A DNA stretch of 64,000 bases from Selaginella moellendorffii (GCF_000143415.4 NW_003314369.1:124001-188000), one strand, 5' to 3'; shown: positions 43,215-55,398, counted from the stretch's first letter. The notes: a model not told the origin generated them from the letters alone. Translations and numbers: made by a program.

Positions 43215-45092
43215 ATGAGAGCGCGCATTGAAAGTCTTGTCCGTCTCATTCGAAGCTGTGGAGAATCCAGAGATTTACTCGCTGCCAAGAGCCTCCATGC
43301 CCGCATTGCCAACACCCCAGATCTACACGAGAACGATCGAAGGTACCTCTCCAATCTCCTCGTCCAGATGTATGGCAAGTGCGGCGATGTCGACCAAGCA
43401 CGCCGTGTGTTTGAGACGATCCAGCCCAAGAACACATTCTCGTGGAGCATCATGATGGGCGCCTTCACTCTAAACGGGCACGTCCACGACGCCAAAGCCG
43501 TGTTTGATGCAATGCCATCGCGGGATGTTGTGGCTTGGAACGCGCTGGTGGGATTGTTTGCACGGGCGGGGATGCTGGAATCGGCGAAGATGGTCTTCGA
43601 CAAGAGCCCGGGGTGGGATCCGGCGTCCTGGACGAGCTTGGTGATGGAACTTGCCCAAAAGGGGCATCTTGACGAAGCAAAGTCCCTCTTTGATCGATGC
43701 CTCCACAAGGATGTGATTCTCAATACCGCAATGCTCACTGCGTTTGTCCAGCACAGGCGAATAGATGGCGCCAAGTCTGTGTTTGATTTGATGCCGCAAA
43801 GAAACGTAGTCTCGTGGAACGCTCTCATTTCTGGATTTGCCAAAGGCGGGAATCTCAAGCATCTGCGAGAGCTATTTGATAGAATGCCGCACTGGGACTC
43901 TGTGGCCTGTACGGCAGTGATCGCAGCCCTTGGTAACGCGGGGAGGATTGAGGAGGCCGAGCTTGTGTACGGCCTCATGGCCGAGCAGAGCGACGTGTCG
44001 TGCACCGCCATGTTCCTGGCATATGCCGAGAACGGGCATCTGGAGGATGCCGAGCGCATATTCTCAGGGCTAAAGCACAGCAAGGACGTTGTGGTGTGGA
44101 CCGCAATGCTGGTGGTGTACGGCCAGAAGGGCTTTGTGGAGTCATCGAAAAGAATCTTTAGATGCATGCCAACGAGGAATCTTGTGACGTGGAACGCGAT
44201 GGTTCAGGCATATGCCGAGAATGGGAATCTGGATCTCGCGCACGCGGCGTTCCACAGGATGCCTGCCACTGACGTGGTGTCATGGAACGCGTTGAGCACG
44301 GCATTGGCGATGAACGGCGAGATCGACGCCGCGTGGCACGTTTTCGACTCGGTCAGGCCCGAGAAAAACCTCCAGTCGTGGAATGGGGTTATGGTGGTGG
44401 CTGCCCAGTCGGGGCAGGCCAAGCGGCTCTTCGATACGTGTCCAAAGTGGGACGTTGTCTCGTGGACGGCCCTGATCGTCTCGTACGGGCAGCACGGATC
44501 CCTAGCCGAGGCAGAGTCGGTGTTCGAATCCGCGTGTGCCCATCTCGACCCCGCTTGCTGGAATGCTATGATTGTAATTTTTGTCCAAAATGGCCACCTG
44601 GCCAAAGCCAGGGGCTTGTTTGAGAGAATGGCCACCCGGGATTCTATAACCTGGAACGCCATGGTGTCGGCTCACGCACAGAATGGCCACCTTGACGTGG
44701 CAGTGGAATTCCTGCACGGAATGTGCCTTGAGGGGAGGAAGCTCAATCCGGAATCTTTTAGATGCATTCTCGTTGCGTGTAGCTACGGTGGTAACGTGGG
44801 TGAAGCATGGAAGTACTTTGTGTCACTGAGGGGTGACCATGCCATAAACCCGTCCAAGGACCATTACTGTTGCATGGTTGATACTTTGGGACGAGCTGGG
44901 AGGCTGAGTGAGGCGCAAGAGCTTATTTGTGCCATGCCTTACATTGCTGATGTGGAGTGGGCATCTTTGCTTGCCTCTTGTGCTACTTACAAGGATGACT
45001 ATCGAGCCAAACAAGCAGCCAACGTTCTTTTCAAGCTCCAGCCAGAAATCTCAGCGCCTTATGTCACATTATCAAATGTTTATTGTGGGTGA
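43215..45092 (+). CDS. PPR protein 2, PLS/S-repeat type with E-like end
   Basis: Intronless 625-residue PPR protein. ATG 43215 gives MRARIESLVRLIRSCGESRD, the usual N-terminal style of plant PLS-PPR proteins (HARIANT, YLSNLLVQMYGKCGDVDQAR). About 15 repeats of ~31 residues follow, many ending in VVSWNAL / VTWNAMV. The C-terminal ~100 residues (DHYCCMVDTLGRAGRL, EWASLLASCATYKDDYRA, PYVTLSNVY) form an E-like region, without E+ or DYW. Such proteins bind organellar RNA and act in editing or processing; editing would need a DYW partner in trans. No stop or frameshift is seen; GC is higher than in the flanks. Parts of it have been scattered as fragments at 11087 and 41915. Confidence 0.93.
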   Translation: MRARIESLVRLIRSCGESRDLLAAKSLHARIANTPDLHENDRRYLSNLLVQMYGKCGDVDQARRVFETIQPKNTFSWSIMMGAFTLNGHVHDAKAVFDAMPSRDVVAWNALVGLFARAGMLESAKMVFDKSPGWDPASWTSLVMELAQKGHLDEAKSLFDRCLHKDVILNTAMLTAFVQHRRIDGAKSVFDLMPQRNVVSWNALISGFAKGGNLKHLRELFDRMPHWDSVACTAVIAALGNAGRIEEAELVYGLMAEQSDVSCTAMFLAYAENGHLEDAERIFSGLKHSKDVVVWTAMLVVYGQKGFVESSKRIFRCMPTRNLVTWNAMVQAYAENGNLDLAHAAFHRMPATDVVSWNALSTALAMNGEIDAAWHVFDSVRPEKNLQSWNGVMVVAAQSGQAKRLFDTCPKWDVVSWTALIVSYGQHGSLAEAESVFESACAHLDPACWNAMIVIFVQNGHLAKARGLFERMATRDSITWNAMVSAHAQNGHLDVAVEFLHGMCLEGRKLNPESFRCILVACSYGGNVGEAWKYFVSLRGDHAINPSKDHYCCMVDTLGRAGRLSEAQELICAMPYIADVEWASLLASCATYKDDYRAKQAANVLFKLQPEISAPYVTLSNVYCG

Positions 45093-46030
45093 TTCAGTGT
45101 CATACATAATTACTCTAAGTGTACTTCAGACTCAATCCATCCAAAACCTGCTGTGCAAATGCCATGCAGCACATTCTAAGTACCTCCTGCATTCATCGCC
45201 TCCAAGCTCAAGTGTCTACCAGACATCTCTCTTCAGCTCTTCCATTAGCTTGGACCTAGATCTTTAGCAGTCAAATCCACCATGCTCAGTGGTACTCGTC
45301 TCTCAAGTAGTAAGTTCCCACCATTCTTGTATTTTGTGTGAGGATTGTCTCATAAAAATCTGTGCCATTGGCTAATTTCTCCTGCAAAGTCTTGAGATTG
45401 TGGTTAGCAATCCCAATAATCTCCTGAGTATCAACTTTGCCATTCTGAATCTGGACGAAGCCTTCAGGAACAAGAACATCATAGGACCACTTATAGGGAT
45501 GTCATGACAACCACAGTCCCATGGCCATTTTGGATGGTTACCATCGCATGCTTAGCTGCGTGCGTAGAGACTGCCTTGAAACAGTGCATCTGACTTTGAA
45601 TTGTGTTCTGCAAACTTCCGTTTAACCTGCTCAGTTTTAATGTTTTAGGTTTGCGTCTTTTGGCTGCCTGTAGAACATGTCATTTGTCATGCACGAATAT
45701 AATTTGTCCTCCATTCTTAGACCCAGAGCCTGGATCCTCTTCAACTTCAGCCACTGTAGCTTTCTTCATCCTTGTCCTCCATTGTAACTACTTCTACATG
45801 ATCTTCAGATTCTTCAGGTGCACGCTTGCACTTTCTAAGTTTCTCCACCCTGTCAATGAGCTCTGGGCCTCTGTACAACTCCTTTGTCCGAAGGGATCGT
45901 GGTGCCTTTCACTGCATAATATTTCTATGCTGACACCAAAGTGAAGTTGGCAGTGAAGAGATCTCCGTTGTAGTAGTTTGGAGCAATCTCTGCAGGGTTC
46001 GTAACTCTGCCATTTGTTATCCACTGGCCA
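45093..46030 (-). pseudogene. Possible degenerate host-gene exons (minus strand)
   Basis: Minus-strand stretches with protein-like sequence broken by stops: WITNGRVTNPAEIAPNYYNG near 46010-45950 and YDVLVPEGFVQIQNGKVDTQ, EIIGIANHNLKTLQEKLANG near 45490-45350. Family not recognised. No open frame longer than ~75 codons. Confidence 0.3.
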
Positions 46031-47400
46031 TGAATTATTTTAATTAGTTAATTAGGCTTTTCCCTAAATTGATGTAAACAAAAGGGAGCCCTTTTAACCT
46101 CAGTGAAAAATTTGTTATGTTGGTTTTTTCATAAATGAAATTTTAAAAAATTTAATTAATTTTTACAACTTTTTTGTACACTGTAGCATGCAACCACACT
46201 CCCATATAAATCATGTTTAAGTTTGTAACAAACAAATTTCAAGATCCATCTAGAGATGATTTGGCTAGCAATAATCAATCATAAAGACTAGGTAGTCTTA
46301 GTGTTATTATTATTAATATTATTTATTAATCCAATTGATAAAATGGATTTCTATAAATATAGATAAACACAAAATTAATTTTATTGCATATAGAATAAAC
46401 TAGAATATACTAAGAAATGCCATGGTTTAAATATATTTATACATTATAAATACAAGATTAATCTAAATAAACAACAAGAATATTCAACTATATCCTAGGT
46501 ATATTCACTAGATATTAGAGCTACTAAAGCTCATAACAACCCAAAAAGCACATGTATGTACACAAACAAAGCATAAGAAGGAAAGAAGTTGGGAGAAAAG
46601 CTGAAAGAAGCAAATTTTCATGAAAAAATCCTATTCAAAGGATGTAAAACATGCAATCTAAAGATTGAGTTGCAAAAACGTTTTTTGCCACTTTGCCAAT
46701 TGATGTCTAACCACTCCCTTGCAATGGATCACTCTAGCCTTAGTATAAACTACTTAGAATATAGAACTGCAATGCCTAATCATTATACTTCTATTAATAT
46801 AATCTAAAACACAATACATATGTGATCACTCCATTCTCTTGGTCCTTGTATGTGGTAATTTTCTCTCCAACCCCAATATACACACCCTTCTATTGGAGCT
46901 TAGATCGGCCTTTATTTAGTGTTTTGTGTTCACTTGAGGAACTATTAAAGAAACATGCTTGATGAAATCTAAACTATCTAATCTCTTGGTATTGTTTTTT
47001 TAGGCAAATATGAGATTGTGCAAATGAATTTATCTATATATAATAAATATATCCGAAGAATTACTTTCCATATTCATTATTTTTTAAATCAAAAATTAAA
47101 CTTCTGCAGTTAATTCCATGCTAGACTGCCTCTAGTACATGTTGCCATGAGGCCCAACACTAATGCTAATAAACTATGTTGCCATTCATTGTCACAAAAC
47201 TAGTTTAGAAAGTAATCAAATAAAAAATTATCAGGTAGTTTTAAGGTAATTTCACTTAATTTCTTTATATCACTTCCCATTAGTGATAAACAAGATTATT
47301 TAACTAGAAAAAATTTAGGAGCTGAAAATCATAGCCATTGGATTAAATAATATCTTAGAATATCATTAGATACTAGAAATTTGATAGGCAGTTTTGCTTT
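46030..47400 (-). repeat. AT-rich repeat copy 2 (inverted partner of 40300-41420)
   Basis: Flanks are reverse complements of copy 1, while the core 46780-47010 (TGTGATCACTCCATTCTCTT) reads in the same direction as in copy 1. The two copies bracket PPR gene 2 and its neighbours as a ~7-kb inverted pair. No coding signal. Confidence 0.72.
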
Positions 47401-47409
47401 GTTTCAAGG

Positions 47410-48040
47410 GCCTAAATGCAGGAGAAGGAGCTGCTTGAGAGCTATGGAGTTGTCGGGCTTTAAAAAACTTGAGGTAAAGGTCTTGAGATAGAGATAGAGT
47501 TCTATGAGTTGTACAGTTTTTGGAGTTTTAGATTGTCTATGATCCCATAAAGAGGTATGAAGAGTTCACCAAGGAGCTCCAAAGCTTGGGTGGTTTTGCT
47601 CAAAATCTTACATTATTTTTGCCATCCAAGGTATGTATAGTTTTCCCAAAGTTTTCTTCTTGGATAGAGCTAAAGAACTTTATAACCAGATCAATGTTTT
47701 CTTGGGAATCATGAGCAAGAGACCTGATGGCTACCACGATTTAACATCTCTCTTTCATGTAAGCTTCTGGGTTTTTTTTTTTTTCTTCTTGTTCTAGTTT
47801 CTCAAGAAACTTTTCACTCAGGTGATTAGCCTGGGAGATACTTTAAAGTTTTTAGTCTCTCCTTCTAAAAAGAAAGACTCACTTACAACAAATGTGTTTG
47901 GAATCTCACTTGACAACTCAAACTTGGTAAAACTATCCATTCCTTTGTTTCTGAGGATTTACAAAACATTTGTGTGATTCTTTGGCAAGGTGATCAAAGC
48001 TCTAAATCTTTATAGAAAGAAGACCAGGAGAGACACATAC
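47410..48040 (+). pseudogene. CMK (ispE) pseudogene copy 1
   Basis: Fragment of the gene for 4-diphosphocytidyl-2-C-methyl-D-erythritol kinase, the plastid MEP-pathway enzyme that phosphorylates CDP-ME. Exons can be read between GT-AG introns: NLTLFLPSK, then INVFLGI ... RPDGYHDLTSLFH, then VISLGDTLKFLVSPSKKKDS and IKALNLYRKKT. The sequence then changes to an unrelated duplicated block at about 48030. GHMP-kinase ATP-binding glycine motif is absent from this copy. Confidence 0.75.
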
Positions 48041-48290
48041 TCGCCATCCCAGCATACTCGTCGACGGCCTAGACGCGAGTGAATCCAAGAAGGTGAATGC
48101 CCACATTGTGTACCATGGCCAAGATCCTGCACACCAAGCTCTCCAAGGCACAGCCATAGCTGCGTGCTTGCCCGATCAAATGCCTCACGTCCACCACCTC
48201 CATTCTGCCCTAGCATACTCCACCAAGGAGCAAGCAATAGATAAGTTCGTACAAAACTGTAAAATAGAAGCCGCTTAAACAAACAAAAGT
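48041..48290 (+). repeat. Duplicated unknown ORF block, copy 1
   Basis: Encodes VNAHIVYHGQDPAHQALQGT, LPDQMPHVHHLHSALAY and STKEQAIDKFVQNCKIEA before a stop; 58950-59205 carries the same frame with a few substitutions. The opposite strand is also open. Protein family not recognised. Confidence 0.5.
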
Positions 48291-48408
48291 GTGGTTGAGT
48301 TTTCGCTTTTTGTCTCTTGTGTTTATAATTGAGTTAGTGGTCTAAAACACCAGGCCGTCGGATTCTAGGGCGCCAGGGTTTTGAGATAGGGTTTCAGCTA
48401 AGGAGGAA

Positions 48409-50695
48409 TTGGCTAAGGTGGAAGCTCAAATCGGGCTTCTTGAGCCGCAGATCCAAGCGGCTGGGGAATCTTTTCTCTCTGCCCTTCAGAGTGGCAATCA
48501 ATCTCTGGCGGAATATTGGCGGAATGAAAAAGAACAGCTGCGGAAGGAGAAAGGGCAGCTGCGGGAGGAAAAACTCGTCCTCCTCAGAAGTAATGGTAAG
48601 TCATTTGGGGCGTTTTGCTGTGTGTTGTGGATATGTGTGCTTCCATGTGGCTATGGCTGCTTTCGGCCATGGTTAAGGATTTTGCCTGAGGTAGCTTCAA
48701 TTCGCTTTTATTTTGGGTTGCTGGAAGTGTGGCTAGTTGCTGCTGGCGGGCGCATACTCCCTTGTGGATCCTTGTTTATGGCTGTGGCTGTTGAGACCCT
48801 TGATTCTGGCCATGTTTTCTTTTCTTCCGGAATTAATACTAACATTGTTATGTTCTGAATGTTTCAGTGCCCCATGGAATCGGCGGATCTGGTACGCAAT
48901 TGTGAAAGCCCTTTGTTTCCTTGCATGTCCCCCCTGTTTTCTCTTTGATCTGTGATGTCGGAAGTCCCAGTTTTTGTCCAGTTCTTGGTATTCCTGGTGA
49001 GGTCTTGCTTCTGATGGCGTCGCTGTTGGATTTGGTCTTGGGTGCTTGTGCCTGGCTTGTGGTTGTAATTGAATTTATGGCCATCTGCTTGGTATGTGGC
49101 CCCTTGCGTTCTATCAATGCTGTCTGTCTTCTTCGGCTTGGAGCTCTTCCCCCTGGGATGACTGTTTTGCCGTCGTTTGAAGGTTTCCTGCCTCACACTA
49201 GAGTTTGCTCAGAGCGGTATTTGCCTGCTTGTAGCAGTTCTTGTCTGATCCGTGCATTCGTATCTTTCTTCAGTTGTACCAGATGGTGTGGCGGCCCTTG
49301 TAAGGGCTACTGATACTCCAGATTCTAAATTCTGGATTTTAGATAGCGATGCACTGCGAAATTATGACCAACCTTTCCTGCTATGGAAACGAAAGGCGTA
49401 TGCGAGTCTAGAATCCAAAATCCGGGAGCTGCGCAGCAACTTCACTTCCTTCATCGTCCTAGGCACTGCAGGGATAGGGAAATCGTTCTTTGGCTATCAC
49501 TGGATTATTAGGCTGGGCCAAATGGGGCAAGAAAAGGCGTTATACAAGGTTGGCAAGGTTGTTTACATCCTGAATTTGCGAAGCCGATATGTTGAAGGTG
49601 GTTATGACATGAATGGCCAAATTATACGCCAAATGCTGGACTATCAGTCAATGTGGCTAGTGATAGATGGGAAGCAGGAGACGCCTTTACCTGGCAAGTG
49701 TCGAGTTCTTTTGGTTTGCTCATCTAAGAAGAAAAACTACCAGGAGTTTGGCAAGGGGGGACTTTGTTGCATGCTTTATATGTCGGTGTGGTCCAGGGAG
49801 GAGATTGGGGAATTCCTTGACGACTTTGAGCCTTACCGAACTAGTTATGGGAACATGAATGTGGTGGACAGAAAGGAAGGGCTTGACAACTTCGATTATT
49901 TGGGTGGAGTTCCTAGGTATGTACTGCGTGCAACAAAGCTGAAAGAGGGGAAGTCCTTGGCCAAGAGTGCGGTTGAGTCGTTCGGATCAAGTGTATCCAA
50001 AGCGGCTAAAATTTTGTCAGGAGGGTACGTGAAAAAAGTCAGCGACTGCATTCTGCACATCGTGGCAACTGAGGACCACAGCGAAAAGACATCAGTTTGC
50101 AAGCGAGGCTTTGATGACAGAGCTTGGGAATCAATATCTGCGTGCTGGAGCTGTGCCTGTGGTGGGATTTCTGAAAGAAACATTCACCTGCCCTTGGGTG
50201 GGGGCTCTGTGGGGGAAGCTTTATGAGCCTCTTGTGCATAGGCTACTGTTGAAGGGTGGTGATTTTGTTATCAAGGCAGTTTATGCTAATGGACGCTCCG
50301 GTCCTGAGACTTCCGTTCATATTGGACCTCATATCATGCTGGAGGCAAGTTCTGCGGGTGAGTTTGGAGGAAAGATGGGGATGGGCAAGTACGTGCAACC
50401 AACTTCTGAAGTCTTTCCGAGCATTGATTCTGGTATGGATGAAGACATTCTCATTCAGGTCTTCAAGAGAGTGGATGGAAAACACGGCTTTGAAGCGAGT
50501 GGCTTAGAAATGGTGGATGCTGCGTTGAAGAGACCAAGCTACAGGTTGTGGTCGTGTGTTCCAAAAGAGACGTTTCCGCGAACTGGATGGCAGCAATACC
50601 AGAATAATAATGATGGAGACTATGGGAGAGGAAATGCAGTATTTGGGAAGAAGCAGCAGTTTGTTGTTCAAGTGGACTACGAGGATGCACGATGA
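48409..50695 (+). pseudogene. Crinkler/RHS-type P-loop ATPase gene, frameshifted
   Basis: Three exons fit together: one ending 48595 (coiled-coil EKEQLRKEKGQLREEKLVLL), a 24-nt exon 48868-48891 (PHGIGGS) and a long exon from 49274. Introns are 272 and 382 nt, GT-AG, phase 1. The long exon encodes FWILDSDALRNYDQPFLLW, a Walker A loop GTAGIGKS (49462-49485), MWLVIDGK as Walker B and GGVPRYVL, the order typical of the STAND-like ATPase module of Crinkler/RHS proteins of oomycetes, chytrids and trypanosomes. A frameshift near 50085-50110 moves the reading from frame 1 to frame 2; the second part carries LWGKLYEPLVHRLLLKGGDF, the family's conserved post-ATPase motif, and runs to 50695. The first ATG was not found. 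Inactive as read. Confidence 0.72.
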
Positions 50696-50805
50696 AGCTT
50701 CTGTTTTTTTATATATATACTTACAATATAAATTTCTCGGTAAATCAAAGTTTTTAATAAAATACTAGAAATTGCCCAGCAAAAAGCAGGTGGGTTGGCA
50801 AAGTG

Positions 50806-50979
50806 TGTGAGTGCTTTGAATATGGAAAGGGAATACAGAAATATGCATATCAATTAGCCCAAAAACCTTAGTTTATATACAGGAGCGAGTGGTTGGATTG
50901 AAACCAATCCAACGGCTATCAAAATCCTACTATGCTAATATTAGTATACGGCATCGTAGCCGTACACTTGGCCCTCATA
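50806..50979 (-). repeat. 3' LTR of element C
   Basis: About 174 bp; on the minus strand it starts TATGAGGGCC (from TGTGAGGG) and ends CACTCACA. Contains CTAATATTAG and a TATATA promoter-like box. Preceded by the G-rich polypurine tract. Confidence 0.88.
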
Positions 50980-51172
50980 TCATCCCCCCCCCTCTCGGAA
51001 TAATATAAGACCATCAGGGTGTTCTTGTAGACGGGCCGGGATCTGGAGGAACGTCAGGAGGAGGCATCGGAGGATCTGTAGGTGGTATTAACTGCTCCTG
51101 ATCCTTTTGTATGAAATGTTTCAACCGCTGCACATGCACAATCTCTAGAGGATCAGCCTGCTGGATGTCATG

Positions 51173-52411
51173 CTAAATCTCATAAACTTGTGGTTCAACT
51201 TGCCGCAACACCTGATACGGTCCTTTCCACTGTGGAAGGAGCCCCTTAGATAAACCACGTACCGTAAGATGGGGAAAACAGATTAATACCAAATCATCCA
51301 CTTTGTACTCCGCAGGTGCACGATGATGGGAGTTGTACCGCCGTTGTTGTCCCACTTGTACGCGGCCTAAGTGTTCGGTAGACTCTGCTCGAACAAGTGG
51401 AAGAATGCTTGTCAAATACTAATCCCATGATCTAGCATCCGCAACTCATGGTAATCGTGAAGGTAAACCTAGCTCCGTTGGTAGTATTGGATCATGACCA
51501 TATAGGAGTTTATATGGTGAAGCACCAACAGAACTCTGCACCCCTGTGCCATATGCATACCGAAGAGACGGCAAATAACCATCCCAATCTGAATGCTGAA
51601 AGTTCACATACTTCGCAATCATCCCTTTGAATGTCCGAACAAGCCGTTCCACCAGACCGTCTGATTGTGGATGATAAGCACTCGTGAAAGTGTGGCGTAT
51701 CCCCAACCGAGACGTCAAAACATGAAATGCCTTAGCCATAAATGCGGGACTATTATCTGAAAAAATCTGCTCTGGACAAGAATGCTGGAACACCACTCGA
51801 TTGAGGAGGAAGTATTCAATAGTAGTTGCAGAGGCACTAGCAAGAGCATCAACTTCCACCCAACGAGTCAAGTAGTCAGAAGCAATAATAACATATTCAT
51901 TGCCAGCAGTTGACCGTGGAAAAGGTCCCATAAAATCAAACGCCACCAACTCAAATGGACGGGAAATTGCAATTGACTCCAACTATCCTTCCGTAGCCCG
52001 AGGGGGAGTATTATGAGCTTGGCACCAAACGCAGCTACGCACATACCGGATAATATCACGTCGCATCTCCGGCTAATAGAAAGACCTGTGCAACTTCTCG
52101 GTTATACGACGATGTCTCATATGCCCTCCTAAAACAGGAGAATCATGGTAGGCATGGAGAAACAACGAAATAAAAATAGAAGGCACCACCAGCCTTAAAT
52201 GATCATTAGGATCCGTCCCCACAAAATAAAGAAGGTCGTCTTCAAGGTGATATTGAGAATGTAAATGCCAGAAAAGCAAATCATCAACAAGTGATGCAGA
52301 ATTCTCAAACCCATCTCGAAGCCTTCGAATCCACGGCTCAATCTTTTGAGCCTCGCGAACCTCATCAAGAGAAGGTAGATCTTGCTCTGTGTTGAACGTC
52401 AAGTATAGCAA
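51173..52411 (-). pseudogene. Element C integrase
   Basis: A frameshift after RNase H leads into the zinc-binding module (LHAYHDSPVLGGHMRHRRIT, 52073-52411), then a stop and shift into the catalytic core 51446-51982 with VAFDFMGPFPRST, FSDNSPAFMAKAF and HPQSDGLVERLVRTFKGMI, i.e. all three acidic residues. The last piece, 51173-51415, is the C-terminal domain (LLPQWKGPYQVLRQVEPQVY). No chromodomain follows, unlike element A. Confidence 0.83.
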
Positions 52412-53636
52412 CCGTCGACAGTACAGAATCCTCGTCTAGAAAATCCACAGAGACTGGAACAACAGGCTCGTCAGAAATATGAGAAGAGAATGGAAAAGGA
52501 AGAGGAGCTCGAGAAAGAGCATCAGCATCAGCCATAGAACTCCCTAGGCGATGAACAACATCAAAATCATATATCTGAAGCTTCAAAGCCCATCGAGCAG
52601 TACGACCAACCAGGTTCTTCTGCTTCAATAATGAAGTAACAGCAGCATAATCACCTTCAAGTAACTTCCGAGAACCATGTAGATATGTATGAAGTTTCTC
52701 GAAACCCCAAACTGTTGCTAAACACTCCTTCTCTGTCGTGGAGTAGTTCATTTCCACTAGTTGTAATGTATGGCTGATATACACAATAGGATGGTGTTGA
52801 CCAGGCACACTCGAGCTCTCTTGTATCAACACACTTCCAAGACCAATGTCAGAAGCATCCACGCGCAAAATAAAAGGTCGAGTGTAGTCAGGATATGCCA
52901 AAACCGGAGGAGTCGTCAATAGCTCTTTGAGATCCCCGAATGCACACTCACAATTCGGAGACCAAATGAAAGATGATGTTGATGACTTCAGCAACATTCG
53001 CAACGGAGTAGTGCAGTTAGAAAGATGATCCACAAAATAACCAAGATACTACATCTTGCCCAAGAAGCACTGCACATCATTCACACACTTCGGAGTAAGG
53101 AACTTTAGAACAGCCACAAGTTTATCAGGATCAACTTGCAAACCCTCACGAGAAATACGGTACCCAAGATAACTTGTATCCTTGGACCCAAACACGCACT
53201 TCGACCGCTTTAGCTTTAAACCAACGTCGCATAGCCAATCCAACATTTTCCAAACATCACGAACGTACTCCTCCCACGTCCCCTCCGAGTGAATCAAAAC
53301 ATCATCAATGAAGTCAGTAGTCACCTTTGGCATATCACAAAGAACTTCGTCTATCATCCGCTAGAAAGTTGCTAGAGCATTGTTTAAACCAAATAGCATC
53401 ACCAAGAACTCGTACAAACCAAACGGTGTACGAAAAGCAGTCTTAGGAATATCTTTTTCGGCCATCAGTACTTGCCAGTACCCAGAAGCAAGATCTAGCT
53501 TGGTGAACCAACGACTTCGCCCTAGACAATCCAAGAGATCAGCAGTGTGAGGAAGAGGGTACACATCCGGGATCGTCACTTCATTTAACGGACGATAGTC
53601 GATGCAGAAACGAATACTCCCATCAGGCTTCGTCAC
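52365..53636 (-). pseudogene. Element C reverse transcriptase and RNase H
   Basis: One frame with two internal stops. [32 protein letters not shown], then a TAG (53361) in place of a Gln codon, then the catalytic box as FIDD instead of YIDD (TTDFIDDVLIHS). A second TAG at 53049 precedes RNase H (LRVDASDIGLGSVLIQ, YSTTEKECLATVWGFEKLHT, ADADALSRA). Both stops are single-base changes, so the copy died recently. Confidence 0.85.
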
Positions 53637-53654
53637 AAGATGAGGTTCACATGC

Positions 53655-54466
53655 CTAAGGACTCCGCGACTTCCAAATAACACCCTTCTCCAACATCTCC
53701 TTGACGTTTGCATGTAAAATCTTGATCTCCTTGGGTGACCGACAACGAACAAGAACCTTGATTGGACAAGCATCCCCAGTTGGAATCAGATGACATGTGG
53801 CAATCTTGGTCCCAGACAATACGTTAAATTCAAAGAGATCAGAATACTCCTTTATGAGTCGGTCAACAGCTGCAACACAAAGATCATCGGAGGGATTGGA
53901 AAAGGGAAGAGCAGAACAAGATGGCAACATAGGAGCAAATAGTGGGGGAACAAAAGTAATGGAAGCAGAGGTAGAAATAAAGGGATAAAGAGGTACGGAA
54001 GTGAGAGGAATGGATGAAACATAAGGAAGTATGAGACAAGGGGGAGAAGCCTCAAAGTTACACTTGGCATGATTGTGTTGCAACCAATCCATACCAAGAA
54101 TGAGGTCAAAACTTGACTCGGCACCACCCGCAATGACTGCAACTCAAGCTCGAGATCGCCCACATGCACAACCAGGTCCGCCTCATCTCGTGCACATGCA
54201 TGTGTACGGCCGTTGCCATAAAGAATGAAAACTGGATCTGCCGCACGACGCAAGTGTAGACGACAACGTGTGGCAACAGGTCGAGCAATAGAAGATAAAC
54301 TCAAACTTGTATTAACCAACACGGAGAGAATAATAGGAGACCTCTTGTTATAAAAACGAGCTTGGAAAGTAAACACTAGATGAACCGGTGCCGAGTGAAT
54401 CCCTTGATGATACTCCCGAAAGAAAGATGGAGGGGTCACTAACTTATTTGCACAAGGTCCCTCCAT
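53655..54466 (-). pseudogene. Element C protease region
   Basis: Frame 53852-54466 carries the active-site region as VNTSLSLSS, with Asn where the catalytic Asp of D(T/S)G is expected. An overlapping frame 53655-54092 begins MDWLQHNHAKCNF, the conserved end of Ty3 proteases, and runs into the pre-RT linker (CHLIPTGDACPIKVL). A frameshift separates them; protease is inactive. Confidence 0.7.
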
Positions 54467-54599
54467 TACTCACGCGACTCCTCGTTTCCCGGATGCACCT
54501 CGGTGTCCAAACCTTCCACTGCAGCAGCACCAACGGGACGTTGCTGACGCCAAAGTCTCCACCCAGGAAATGGAGGTCGCCAATCTAGAAAGCGCCGAC

Positions 54600-55398
54600 A
54601 ACGCCAATAAGTATGACCAACTTCATCAGACACCCAGCAACGAACATCATGGCCACGTCCATGTCCTCACCCTTGTCCTGGGACTTGAGTAACAGTAGCA
54701 TCAACCTCCATTGGAACAGGACCATCACTCATAGAAAGTGGAGCGGAAGGACGTGCAGCGAGAAGTGGAAGAGGCAACGTCTCATAACGTTGTGCCAAGC
54801 GAAGAGCATCATCAAGGGTGGTAGGAGCAAGTGCATGCATAAGGCCGACAAGATCTTGACGAAGTGTTGGCCACAACATTCCTAGCTTGATCCGCTCTGA
54901 CATATTGGGCTCCACATGAAGCAAAAGACTTCGGAAACGAACACCAAATTGCATCACCGACTCAGATGGCCTTTGGCGAAGATGATGCAATTGTTGGAAG
55001 GCATCGTCACAATCGTCAGCATGTCTGAAGGCGTGTTTGAAGACGTCTGGAAGAACACTCCAATCCCCACGAGTGGCCGCACTCAATCCATTGTACCATT
55101 GCAACGCCATCCCTTAGAGACACGTGGGAAACTCACGCAAACGTCGAGCATCATCCCAAGAATGATATGTGGCAATCACCGTGAAGTGATCGAACCAATG
55201 GTACACATCATCCCCAGGATTCTCACGAAAGAACTCCGGCCGAACGCAAGGATTGGCACCAAGAGTAGTACGAGTTGGGCCACGTGCTGTGAATGCCGCC
55301 ATCAATTGAGTTTGGTTGTTCAATTGCAAGCGCATAGCATCAAGCAATTGGACCAACTGCTGCTCTAGAGTCAAAGGAGGAGATTGTTGATCTGCCAT
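54600..55398 (-). pseudogene. Element C gag
   Basis: ATG at 55398 (MADQQSPPLTLEQQLVQLLD). An in-frame TAA at 55114-55116 splits it; the same frame continues with MALQWYNGLSAATRGDW, FKHAFRHADDCDDAFQQLHH and IKLGMLWPTLRQDLVGLMHA, a Ty3 capsid block, and ends at 54667. A degenerate zinc finger (CWVSDEVGHTYWRC) lies beyond the stop. Element B carries the same region in decayed form. Confidence 0.8.
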
